From Janthinobacterium sp. SUN073 (lineage in GTDB: Bacteria > Pseudomonadota > Gammaproteobacteria > Burkholderiales > Burkholderiaceae_D): a stretch of DNA of 64,000 bases. Of this stretch, positions 45,988-54,012 are shown piece after piece. Position numbers and translations under genes: made by a program. Numbering within the stretch: the stretch's first letter is position 1; each line of letters begins with the position of its first letter. Below the pieces are notes generated by a model. That model saw only the letters and a program-made list of their open reading frames with translations. It searched no databases and was not told the DNA's origin. The stretch is from the NCBI RefSeq assembly GCF_030397665.1, contig NZ_JAPUBT010000013.1, positions 1 to 64,000 on the forward strand, given 5' to 3'.

Positions 45988-47436
45988 ATGAAAACACTAC
46001 AAGTGGATGTGGCCGTGATCGGCGGCGGCACGGCCGGCATGACGGCGCACAAGGCGGCGCGCATGCAGGGCAAGCGCGTGCTGATGATCGAAAGCGGGCC
46101 GTACGGCACGACCTGCGCGCGCGTGGGCTGCATGCCCAGCAAGCTCTTGATCGCGGCGGCCGAGGCGGCCCATGCGGTGGCTGCCGCGCCCGCTTTTGGC
46201 GTGCATCCGGGCCCCGTGCGCATCGACGGCCAGCAAGTGATGGCCAGGGTGCGCAGCGAGCGCGACCGCTTTGTCGGTTTCGTGCTCGACGGCGTCAACG
46301 CCATCCCCGACGAAGAAAAGCTGCGTGGCCATGCGCGTTTTATTTCCCCCGGCACATTGCAGGTGGATGAACACACCATCGTCGAAGCTGCCAGCGTGGT
46401 GATTGCCACCGGTTCCACGCCCATCGTGCCGCCCGAGTGGCGGGCGGCGGGCGACAGAGTCATCACCAGCGACGCCGTGTTCGAATGGACGGACTTGCCG
46501 CAATCGGTCGCCGTGGTCGGCGGCGGCGTCATCGGCCTGGAGCTGGGCCAGGCGCTGGCGCGGCTGGGCGTGCGCGTGACGGTGTTTGCGCGCGGCAATA
46601 AGGTCGCGCAGCTGACGGACCCGCTGGTGCTGCGCGAGGCGGGCGCCGTGCTGGCGCGCGAACTCGACATCCGCTTCCAGACCACGGTGGCGCACGTGGG
46701 AAAAACATCGGATGGCAGCGGCATCGCGCTCACCAGCCGCGATGGCGCGGGCGCGGAAAAAACCGAGCAGTTCGAGTATCTGCTGGCCGCCATCGGCCGC
46801 CGTCCGAACGTGGATCACATCGGCCTGGAGACGGCGCAAATCGAGCTCGACCGCCACGGCATTCCCCTGCATGACCCGCATACCATGCAATGCGGCAAGA
46901 GCGCCATCTTCATCGCGGGGGATGCCGACAACGCCTTGCCGCTGCTGCCCGAAGCGGCTGACGAGGGCCGCATCGCCGGGGAGAATGCGGCGCGCTTTCC
47001 TGACGTCAAACCTGGCTTGCGCCGCACGCCGCTGGCGATCGCCTTCACGGAACCGCAGATCGCCACCCTGGGCGCCACCTACCAGCAACTGTGCGTCAGT
47101 CACGCGGGCCGCTTTGCCGTGGGTGCCGTGTCGTTCGGCAACCAAGGCCGCAGCCGCGTGATGCTGCAAAACCAGGGCATGCTGCGCGTGTATGCGGAGT
47201 TTGGCAGCAAGCGTTTTCTCGGCGCAGAACTGATCGGCCCACGGGCGGAACACTTGAGCCATTTGCTGGCCTGGGCGTGCCAGGCCCAGCTGACGGTGCC
47301 GGCCATGCTCGACATGCCGTTTTACCACCCCGTCATCGAGGAAGGCGTGCGCACTGCCTTGCGCGAGCTGGCGCTGCACCTGGAGAAAGACCCGGAACAC
47401 GCGCCCGGCTGCGCCGATTGCTCGCCTGGCGTCTGA
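45988..47436 (+). CDS. dihydrolipoyl dehydrogenase-like flavoprotein disulfide oxidoreductase
   Basis: 482 residues. FAD motif VAVIGGGTAGMTA, redox-active disulfide TTCARVGCMPSK (C-x4-C), NAD motif VAVVGGGVIGLELGQAL, second FAD motif IFIAGDADN, and the C-terminal catalytic HP-x2-E (YHPVIEEG). It matches the class I disulfide oxidoreductases. It is not beside pyruvate or 2-oxoglutarate dehydrogenase genes, so a stand-alone reductase role is possible. The start is either 45976 or 45988; AAGG directly abuts the former, so I chose the latter. It is divergent from the ArgP-like regulator. Confidence 0.88.
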   Translation: MKTLQVDVAVIGGGTAGMTAHKAARMQGKRVLMIESGPYGTTCARVGCMPSKLLIAAAEAAHAVAAAPAFGVHPGPVRIDGQQVMARVRSERDRFVGFVLDGVNAIPDEEKLRGHARFISPGTLQVDEHTIVEAASVVIATGSTPIVPPEWRAAGDRVITSDAVFEWTDLPQSVAVVGGGVIGLELGQALARLGVRVTVFARGNKVAQLTDPLVLREAGAVLARELDIRFQTTVAHVGKTSDGSGIALTSRDGAGAEKTEQFEYLLAAIGRRPNVDHIGLETAQIELDRHGIPLHDPHTMQCGKSAIFIAGDADNALPLLPEAADEGRIAGENAARFPDVKPGLRRTPLAIAFTEPQIATLGATYQQLCVSHAGRFAVGAVSFGNQGRSRVMLQNQGMLRVYAEFGSKRFLGAELIGPRAEHLSHLLAWACQAQLTVPAMLDMPFYHPVIEEGVRTALRELALHLEKDPEHAPGCADCSPGV

Positions 47437-47599
47437 TGCAATTTTGATATTTAAACAATTTTGTAGACAAGCGCACATGATTGCGCGATCATCGTTGCCA
47501 CATTGGAATATTGATTAAAAGCAAAAAACATTTCAAATGGTATATGGCCACGACCACCCGATGGTAAAAAGGGTGGCGGCTAGCGATGACGGAGACGAT

Positions 47600-48721
47600 G
47601 TGAAAATTCGGCGCATTTATGCGGGAGAACTCGCCCTGGGCGTGGCCTTGCCCTGGGACGTGCATGGCGAGACGGGTGGCTTGCTGGCCAGGCTGGGCCA
47701 TGTCATCAGCAGCGAGAACCAGATCGAATTGCTGCTGGCGCGCGGCGTCATCGCCGATACCAGCGCCGACCTGCCGCGCACGGCCACGGAAGCACCTTCG
47801 GCCCTGCGCATGCTGAACCTCGTCACGGCGGGCCTGGCCCTCGTCTTGCCGGCCATTGCTGCCGGGCAGGCGGGCAGCCACGCGTCCTTGGCGCCGCTGG
47901 CGCAGTTGGTGGAAGAGGCGGTGGCACTGGACGCCGACGTGGCGCTGGCCTGCATCCTGCACAACCAGGGCGCGGGCGACTTTGCCGTGCGCCACAGCGT
48001 CGACACGGCCGTCATCACGGCCTTGCTGGCGCGCGCCCTGAAACTCGACGATGCCATCGTACGCAGCGTGGTGCTGGCGGCGCTGAGCATGAATGTGGGC
48101 ATGCTGGAACGGCATGCGGATTTCCAGCACAAGGCGGGCCCGCTCGATGCGCAGGAACGCGCCTATTTGCGCGCCCATCCGCAAGTCGGTGTCGACTTGC
48201 TGCGCGCGGCGGGCGTCACGGACGCCGTCTGGCTGCAAGCCGTGCTGCAGCACCATGAAAATATCGATGGCAGCGGCTATCCGCTGGGCACGCAAGGCGA
48301 GGCGATCGGCATCGGCGCGCGCCTGATCATGCTGGCCGACCGCTATTGCGCGCGCGTGTCAAGGCGCAGCTATCGCCGGCCTCTGCTGCCGAACGTGGCC
48401 CTGCGTGAAATGCTGATGGCCGACAAGGCCACCCTGGATGCGCCGCTGGCGTCCCTGCTGGTGCGCGAGCTGGGCATCTACCCGGTCGGCACCTTCGTCA
48501 AGCTGTTGAATGGAGAAATCGGCGTCGTCACGCGCAAGGGCTTGAATGCCACCACGCCCCACGTGCAGTCGCTGATCGGCCCGCGTGGCGCGCGCCTGGA
48601 CGTGCCGCTGCGGCGCGATACGCGCGTGGACTTGCACGCCATCCGCGAAGTGCTCAGCGCGGAGCAGGCGGGCCTGCAGTTTCGTCCCGACCAGCTGTGG
48701 GGCAGCAGCGCCAGGGCGTGA
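47600..48721 (+). CDS. HD-GYP-type protein with a degenerate metal site
   Basis: 373 residues from GTG 47600 (GGAG 5 bp upstream; the frame is open a further 63 bp upstream). The C-terminal half aligns with HD-GYP phosphodiesterases: H132 (RHSVDTAVI), KAGPLDAQERAYLRAHPQVG (H193) and HHENIDGSGYP (218-228). The HDIGK box, which supplies two metal ligands, reads SMNVGM (163-168). HD-GYP enzymes degrade cyclic di-GMP; this one probably cannot and may be a c-di-GMP or protein-binding relative. The short N-terminal domain is shared with other HD-GYP proteins. Confidence 0.82.
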   Translation: MKIRRIYAGELALGVALPWDVHGETGGLLARLGHVISSENQIELLLARGVIADTSADLPRTATEAPSALRMLNLVTAGLALVLPAIAAGQAGSHASLAPLAQLVEEAVALDADVALACILHNQGAGDFAVRHSVDTAVITALLARALKLDDAIVRSVVLAALSMNVGMLERHADFQHKAGPLDAQERAYLRAHPQVGVDLLRAAGVTDAVWLQAVLQHHENIDGSGYPLGTQGEAIGIGARLIMLADRYCARVSRRSYRRPLLPNVALREMLMADKATLDAPLASLLVRELGIYPVGTFVKLLNGEIGVVTRKGLNATTPHVQSLIGPRGARLDVPLRRDTRVDLHAIREVLSAEQAGLQFRPDQLWGSSARA

Positions 48722-48914
48722 TTGCTGTGTCATTTATGTCACTGTATTTGCAAAAATAATAATTGATTAATTGCAATTACTGCAAAAGATTATTACCATT
48801 AGTTTCCTGATGGTTACAAATACAGCGTTGGCCGATAGCGGCGAGAGGTCGTCAAACTCCCGTTGCAGATCTCAGCCATGACCACATGATCCGTATCTAC
48901 ACTGGAGCTTAGCG

Positions 48915-49487
48915 ATGAAAAAACTGATCTGCCTGATGGCCCTGTCCGGCGCCGCCCTGTTGTCCAATGCGCACGCCGCCACGGTGTTTTCCGACAACCA
49001 CAGTGGTTTGGGCGCCTTGGCCAGCCCTGGCCAGATTACCGATACTTTTACCGCCTCGGCCGGCGCGGCATTGCTGAGTTTCGAGATTCAAGGATATGCC
49101 AGTCTGGATGGCGCGAATGATTATGCGGACGTCTTCAAGCTGAGCGTCAACGGCACGACGCTGCTGACGGGCAGCTGGGACCTGGGCGGCGGCGGCGCCA
49201 ACGTGATTTACCTGAACCCCAACAATGCCACCGTCAATGCCCAGACGAACGGCGCTTTCAGCGGCGGCAAAGCCAGCGTCTACATTCCGATTGCCTTGTT
49301 GAGCGGCCTCAACTCGATCACGTATTCCTACTCGGGCAATGCGCAAGGCCTCGGTGACGAAGGCTGGGGCATCAACGCCGTGAACGTGTCGGCCGTGCCG
49401 GAACCCGGCACCTACGCCATGCTGCTGGCCGGCCTGGGCCTGGTGGGTTTCATGACGCGGCGCAAGGCAGCGAAAAAAGCGGCGTAA
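48915..49487 (+). CDS. PEP-CTERM sorting-domain protein
   Basis: 190 residues. An N-terminal signal peptide (MKKLICLMALSGAALLSNAH, AA) is followed by a Gly/Asn/Ser-rich beta-type region. The C-terminal sorting signal is VPEPGTYAMLLAGLGLVGFM followed by TRRKA. PEP-CTERM proteins are cleaved by exosortase in bacteria that make exopolysaccharide. No exosortase or EPS gene lies in this window. The 193-bp region upstream is AT-rich and probably holds its promoter. It converges with the DUF1857 gene 3 bp away. Confidence 0.9.
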   Translation: MKKLICLMALSGAALLSNAHAATVFSDNHSGLGALASPGQITDTFTASAGAALLSFEIQGYASLDGANDYADVFKLSVNGTTLLTGSWDLGGGGANVIYLNPNNATVNAQTNGAFSGGKASVYIPIALLSGLNSITYSYSGNAQGLGDEGWGINAVNVSAVPEPGTYAMLLAGLGLVGFMTRRKAAKKAA

Positions 49488-49490
49488 CGG

Positions 49491-49976
49491 TCAGTTCAAC
49501 AGACCCGCATCGAGGCGGCCCTCGGCCGCCAGTTCGCGCATCACGCGCACCGTATCGATGTCGGATTCCTTGTAGGCGGAGCGGCGGAAATCGTCGTACA
49601 GGGCGTTGGCCGCATCGGTGGCCGCGTCGTGGCCATCGTCGTACTGGAAGCGCACCCACAGGCTGGCCTCGTCGGGCATCTCGATCGTCATCACCAGCGA
49701 GGACTTGCTGATGTCCTTTTGCGCCGCCACTTCATAGCGCACCTGCAGTTGCGGCACCAGCACCACCTTGTCATTGATGACCAGCTCGCCATAGCGCAGG
49801 CTGCGCGCGAAACCGGCGTCGCTGCGCTCGCTGATCTGGCACTCGTCCAGGTGCGGCACGAACAGCCTGGGCGACTCGGCGCGCAAGACCAGGCCGCGCC
49901 AGACTTGTTCCAGGGTCAGGGTGTCGATCAGCGGGTTGAGCGGATCGTTGATTTCAATCAGGTGTTCAAATTTCAT
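49491..49976 (-). CDS. SRPBCC-fold protein, DUF1857/AtaL-like
   Basis: 161 residues. MKFEHLIEINDPLNPLIDTL is followed by the family block LEQVWRGLVLRAESPRLFVP and a conserved VLVPQLQVRYEVAAQ strand. The fold is a START/Bet v1-type ligand cavity; the ligand is unknown. The ATG at 49976 fits the family start; the frame is open further upstream but reads non-protein-like sequence. It is divergent from rep. Confidence 0.75.
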   Translation of the reverse strand: MKFEHLIEINDPLNPLIDTLTLEQVWRGLVLRAESPRLFVPHLDECQISERSDAGFARSLRYGELVINDKVVLVPQLQVRYEVAAQKDISKSSLVMTIEMPDEASLWVRFQYDDGHDAATDAANALYDDFRRSAYKESDIDTVRVMRELAAEGRLDAGLLN

Positions 49977-50150
49977 GGGGCTGTCATTCGGTAAGTGGGC
50001 GCGCACGGGCGATATAGGCGGAATGGTACTCCAGGCTTGACATCGCCGCACGCATGGCATGGGCCAAGATGGCGGCACAGGGCGAGATATCAATGCCATT
50101 GCCTGTCTTTCCCGCAGATCTTGCCGTGCAAATGGGGTGCGCGACGCTGT

Positions 50151-50156
50151 TACAAT
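50151..50156 (+). promoter_or_regulatory. candidate -10 element for rep
   Basis: TACAAT lies 30 bp before the rep ATG; no clear -35 was found. Confidence 0.3.
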
Positions 50157-50185
50157 GGGCTGCTGTTCCCTGCGGAAATACCCTG

Positions 50186-52246
50186 ATGTCCAAAGCACCA
50201 CAGTTCGGTCTGAATGCGCCCCAAAGCGAAGCGGTTACCTACCTCGACGGCCCTTGCCTGGTGCTGGCGGGCGCCGGTTCGGGCAAGACGCGCGTGATCA
50301 CGCAAAAGATCGCCCATCTGATCGAAGACCGTGGCTATGACCCGCGCACCATCGCCGCGCTGACCTTCACCAACAAGGCGGCGCTGGAAATGCAGGAACG
50401 CATCGCCAAGCTCTTGAAGCAACCGCGCCAGGCCAAGCAGTTGACGGTATCGACTTTCCACTCACTGGGCGTGAAAATCCTGCGCCAGGAAGCCAACGGC
50501 GTGGGGCTGAAGGACCGCTTCTCCATCATGGACAGCGACGACTGTTTTTCCCTCGTGCAAGACCTGGCCATTACCACCGATAAACAGGTGATCCGTGGCA
50601 TCCAGGGCGCCATGTCGCTGTGGAAAAACGGCCTGATCGACCCGGACATGGCGCTGGCGCAAGCCAAGGACGAGGACGAGGCGAACGCGGCGCGCATCTA
50701 CCGCAGCTATGTGGCGACGCTCTCCGCGTACCAGGCCGTCGATTTCGACGATCTGATCCGCCTGCCGGTGGAACTGTTCCGCAACAACGGCCCCGTGCGC
50801 GACAAGTGGCAGCGCCGCCTGCGCTATCTGCTGGTCGACGAATACCAGGATACGAACACCTGCCAGTACGAACTGGTGAAACTGATGGTGACGGGCATCG
50901 GCAAGAAGCCGATGTTTACGGCCGTGGGCGACGATGACCAGGCCATTTATGCGTGGCGCGGCGCCACGGTGGAAAACCTGAAGACGCTGGAGACGGATTT
51001 CCCCGACTTGCGCGTCATCAAACTGGAGCAGAATTACCGCTCCACCATGCGCGTGCTGAACGCGGCCAATGCCGTCATCGGCAACAACCCGAAACTGTTT
51101 GAAAAGTCGCTGTGGTCGGAACATGGCCTGGGCGAGCCGATCAAGGTGCTGGGCATGCAGACGGACGAGCAGGAGGCGGAGCAAGTCGCCATCATGATCT
51201 CGGCCGACCATTTTGAACGCAAGAACAAGTTTTCCGATTATGCGATTTTGTACCGCGGCAACCACCAGGCGCGCATCATCGAGCAGTGTCTGCGCAAGGA
51301 GCGCATTCCGTACACGATCTCCGGTGGCCAGAGCTTCTTCGACAAGGCCGAGATCAAGGACATCATCAGCTATCTGCGCCTGCTGGCCAACGAAGACGAC
51401 GACCCGGCTTTTATTCGCGCCGTGACGACGCCGCGCCGTGGCGTGGGCCAGTCGACTCTGGAAGTGCTGGGCGCGTTTTCGGGGCAGTGGCAGTGCTCGC
51501 TGTTCCAGGCCGTCTTTAAAGGCGGCATCGAGGCCAAGCTGACGGACCGCCAACTGGGGCCATTGCGCGACTTCTGCAACTTCATCAATGACCTCGAATC
51601 GCGCGCCAGCCGTCCCGGCGCGGCCGGCAGCGGCGACAATGCGGCCGAAGTGCTGGACGACATGATGAAGGAAATCCACTACGAATCGTATCTGTACGAC
51701 GCCTTCGAGGAACGGCAAGCGCAAAGCAAGTGGCAGAACGTGCTGGAATTCGTCAACTGGCTGAAGGAACGGGGCCGGGGCGGCAAGGACCGCGACGGCG
51801 AAGAAAAGAACGTGCTGGAATTGACGCAGATGGTGGCCCTGATGACCATGCTCGAAGGCAAGGACGAAGAGCAGGATGCCGTGCGCATGTCCACCCTGCA
51901 CGCCTCGAAAGGGTTGGAGTTCCCGCACGTGTTTCTGGTCGGCGTGGAAGAGGGGATTTTGCCGCACAAGGGCGACCCTGACGCGCCGGCCGAAACCATC
52001 GCCGCGCGCATCCAGGAAGAGCGGCGTTTGATGTATGTGGGCATCACGCGCGCCCAGCGCACCTTGCACGTCACCTGGTGCAAGAAGCGCAAGCGGGCGG
52101 GCGAGCAAGTCCATTGTGACCCGTCGCGTTTCATCAAGGAAATGCAACTCGACGTGGGCGACGCCGTGCCAACCGAGTCGGAAATCATTTCGCCGAAAGA
52201 ACGTCTGGCGCGCATGAAGGCCTTGCTGGCCACGTCGAAGGCTTAA
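50186..52246 (+). CDS. rep: ATP-dependent DNA helicase Rep
   Basis: 686 residues, UvrD/Rep superfamily 1A. It begins MSKAPQFGLNAPQSEAVTYL. Motif I LAGAGSGKTRVI, motif Ia LTFTNKAALEMQERI, motif II LVDEYQDTN, motif III FTAVGDDDQAIYAWRGA, motif IV KLEQNYRST, motif V STLHASKGLEFPHVFLVGVE and motif VI MYVGITRAQR are all intact. It unwinds DNA 3' to 5' and helps forks pass obstacles. The length and the Rep-style start favour Rep over UvrD. The frame is open 132 bp upstream, but homology starts at 50186. Confidence 0.93.
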   Translation: MSKAPQFGLNAPQSEAVTYLDGPCLVLAGAGSGKTRVITQKIAHLIEDRGYDPRTIAALTFTNKAALEMQERIAKLLKQPRQAKQLTVSTFHSLGVKILRQEANGVGLKDRFSIMDSDDCFSLVQDLAITTDKQVIRGIQGAMSLWKNGLIDPDMALAQAKDEDEANAARIYRSYVATLSAYQAVDFDDLIRLPVELFRNNGPVRDKWQRRLRYLLVDEYQDTNTCQYELVKLMVTGIGKKPMFTAVGDDDQAIYAWRGATVENLKTLETDFPDLRVIKLEQNYRSTMRVLNAANAVIGNNPKLFEKSLWSEHGLGEPIKVLGMQTDEQEAEQVAIMISADHFERKNKFSDYAILYRGNHQARIIEQCLRKERIPYTISGGQSFFDKAEIKDIISYLRLLANEDDDPAFIRAVTTPRRGVGQSTLEVLGAFSGQWQCSLFQAVFKGGIEAKLTDRQLGPLRDFCNFINDLESRASRPGAAGSGDNAAEVLDDMMKEIHYESYLYDAFEERQAQSKWQNVLEFVNWLKERGRGGKDRDGEEKNVLELTQMVALMTMLEGKDEEQDAVRMSTLHASKGLEFPHVFLVGVEEGILPHKGDPDAPAETIAARIQEERRLMYVGITRAQRTLHVTWCKKRKRAGEQVHCDPSRFIKEMQLDVGDAVPTESEIISPKERLARMKALLATSKA

Positions 52247-52257
52247 TTAGAGAACGT

Positions 52258-52614
52258 TCAGGCTTCCACGGCGCCGTCCGGCGTGGTTTTGGGCACGATG
52301 GTCAGCTGCATGCCCAGCGCATCGAGCATCTTTAAAATGGTTTCGAAGCGCGGCTTGCTGCCTTCGCGCAAGGCTTTATACGCGCCTTCGCGCGTGATGT
52401 CGGCCCTGGCCGCCACCTTGCCCATGCCATAGGCGCGCACCACGTCGTTCATGGCCGACTGGAACAGTTCGGCGTTGCCGGTGGCGACGATTTCGCTCAT
52501 GTAGGCGGCCACGGCGGCTTTGCTGGTCAGGTGTTGCGCCGGGTCAAATTTGCTCAGGCCTAATGCTTCCAGGTCGTCGAGGTCGAAGGTGTCATGGTCG
52601 CTATGTTGGTTCAT
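52258..52614 (-). CDS. antitoxin of a HigBA-like toxin-antitoxin pair
   Basis: 118 residues. The C-terminal half is a helix-turn-helix of the addiction-module antidote type (NDVVRAYGMGKVAARADITR, EGAYKALREGSKPRFETILK). The N-terminal half is acidic. The ATG (52614) overlaps the toxin stop by 4 bp, in toxin-first order as in higBA. It probably binds its own promoter and neutralises the RelE/ParE-like partner. Confidence 0.85.
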   Translation of the reverse strand: MNQHSDHDTFDLDDLEALGLSKFDPAQHLTSKAAVAAYMSEIVATGNAELFQSAMNDVVRAYGMGKVAARADITREGAYKALREGSKPRFETILKMLDALGMQLTIVPKTTPDGAVEA

Positions 52615-52988
52615 TTTTTTCGTGCTCCTGTGGATGCCGCCGCCGCTTTCTTCAGGGCCGCTTGCCGGGCTTTCAAGTCCCTGAGGATCGCTTGCGCCTG
52701 CTTGATGTCGCGTTGCTGGCTGGACTTGGTGCCGCCCAGCAGCAGCAAGATCAGGGTGCCCCGATTCGTTTCGTGAAAATACACGCGCCAGCCGGGTCCC
52801 GTCTGTAAAAAACGCAGCTCGCACACGCCTTCGCCCACTGGCCGCCAGTCGCCCTTTTTTCCGTGCTGCAAATGCTTGATGCGCGCATCGATGGCGGCGG
52901 CCGCCACGTCGTGCAGGGAATCTTCCCAGCGCCGGTATTCGGCCGTCTTGCGCGTATCGATCAGGTCAGGCAAGGTGGATACGTCCAT
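52611..52988 (-). CDS. RelE/ParE-family toxin (HigB-like)
   Basis: 125 residues. The core TAEYRRWEDSLHDVAAAAID, ARIKHLQHGKKGDWRPVGEG, VCELRFLQTGPGWRVYFHET and LILLLLGGTKSSQQRDI follows the phage Gp49/HigB-2 type of RelE toxin, which cleaves ribosome-bound mRNA in studied members. A basic Ala/Lys tail follows. It is encoded before its antitoxin, with overlapping stop and start. Confidence 0.85.
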   Translation of the reverse strand: MDVSTLPDLIDTRKTAEYRRWEDSLHDVAAAAIDARIKHLQHGKKGDWRPVGEGVCELRFLQTGPGWRVYFHETNRGTLILLLLGGTKSSQQRDIKQAQAILRDLKARQAALKKAAAASTGARKK

Positions 52989-53149
52989 TGTAATCGTTTG
53001 TTCTCATTCGTCAAGCGGTTTGATTCAGCCATCGGGGAAGAATAGGCAGAAATGGCCACCTGACCGATGGGGAATGGACGAGGTTTGTGCTGGCTCACGC
53101 CGCTGCGGCGGTAGAATGCCGCTTTCAGTCAGGAATCACCGAGAGCACC

Positions 53150-53368
53150 ATGGACAATGCAGAACAGATGGAAGTACGTTTCGTCGATATCGAAATCAAG
53201 CTGGCGCAGCAGGAAGACCTGGTCGAGTCGCTGAACCAGATGGTGTACCAGCAGGGCAAGCGCATCGACCAGCTGGAAGCGATGCTGCACAAGCTGGGCG
53301 AACACGTGCGCGACGGGGCGCAGCAGGCGAATGGCGGACTGGTGAACGACCGTCCGCCGCACTATTAA
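53150..53368 (+). CDS. slyX: SlyX-family protein
   Basis: 72 residues. An N-terminal coiled coil (MEVRFVDIEIKLAQQEDLVE, NQMVYQQGKRIDQLEAML) ends in the conserved PPHY. SlyX function is not known. The ATG follows GAGAGCACC. It converges with the DUF6404 gene 17 bp away. Confidence 0.88.
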   Translation: MDNAEQMEVRFVDIEIKLAQQEDLVESLNQMVYQQGKRIDQLEAMLHKLGEHVRDGAQQANGGLVNDRPPHY

Positions 53369-53385
53369 TCAAGGGAATTGCCTGG

Positions 53386-53757
53386 TTACCGCTGCTCGTC
53401 CAGCGCGGTCCATGCCGGCAACTGGTGCTTGCGCCGATCGCGGGCATAGACGCTGGCCATGGCGATGCCAAACAGGCTGCCTGCCGCACAGGCCGCCACC
53501 AGCGCCGCCAGGGGCGATAACGGGGTGGCTGCATCGGGCCGCGACCAGAAAAAAAACCACATGATCAGGCCCCAGAACATGCCGAACCAGAGCCCCATAC
53601 CGAGCGCGGTACGCAGAAAGGACAGGAAATGCGGCGGCGGAACCTGCACGCCGGCCTTCCACAACAGGCGTATCAGCGGCGGCGCATAGTGGCTGCGGGC
53701 CATGCCCGTGTTGCTCAACAGTTCCAGGGCGCGTGTCTTGCGGTGCTCAAAGCTCAT
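53386..53757 (-). CDS. DUF6404-family membrane protein
   Basis: 123 residues. MSFEHRKTRALELLSNTGMA, then HYAPPLIRLLWKAGVQVPPP, followed by two hydrophobic segments (ALGMGLWFGMFWGLIMWFFF and LAALVAACAAGSLFGIAMAS). This pattern (APPxxRLLWKxGxxVPPP, two helices) is that of DUF6404. Function unknown. The ATG at 53757 has GGAGA upstream. The 255 bp between it and the M3 peptidase start hold the peptidase leader. Confidence 0.75.
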   Translation of the reverse strand: MSFEHRKTRALELLSNTGMARSHYAPPLIRLLWKAGVQVPPPHFLSFLRTALGMGLWFGMFWGLIMWFFFWSRPDAATPLSPLAALVAACAAGSLFGIAMASVYARDRRKHQLPAWTALDEQR

Positions 53758-53969
53758 GGATTCTCCGTGTATTGTTGCCGAATGGATACTATATGCCATA
53801 CAGGTCAGCTGAGTATTGATATTTTTCATTGCTGCGGGCAGGGGAGCTGCCGTATCAGCGTGCATGTCCGGAGAGTCGGGCATGAAAACCTTTCATGTAT
53901 GAGCGTATCGCTACCATCGGTAGTTGCGGGTGACGCAAGTGTGTCAGGCTGTTATTATTTCAGGCTGGC

Positions 53970-53986
53970 CCGCGACACAATCGCGG
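53970..53986 (+). promoter_or_regulatory. leader hairpin of the first M3 peptidase gene
   Basis: CCGCGA-CACAA-TCGCGG, 43 bp before the ATG. The same stem occurs before the second M3 gene (56337-56353) with a different loop. A 1-bp length difference between the two leaders puts them in different frames relative to the ATG, so this segment is likely untranslated. Confidence 0.5.
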
Positions 53987-54012
53987 CTCTCTTGCGTTTC
54001 TTGAAAGAAGAC

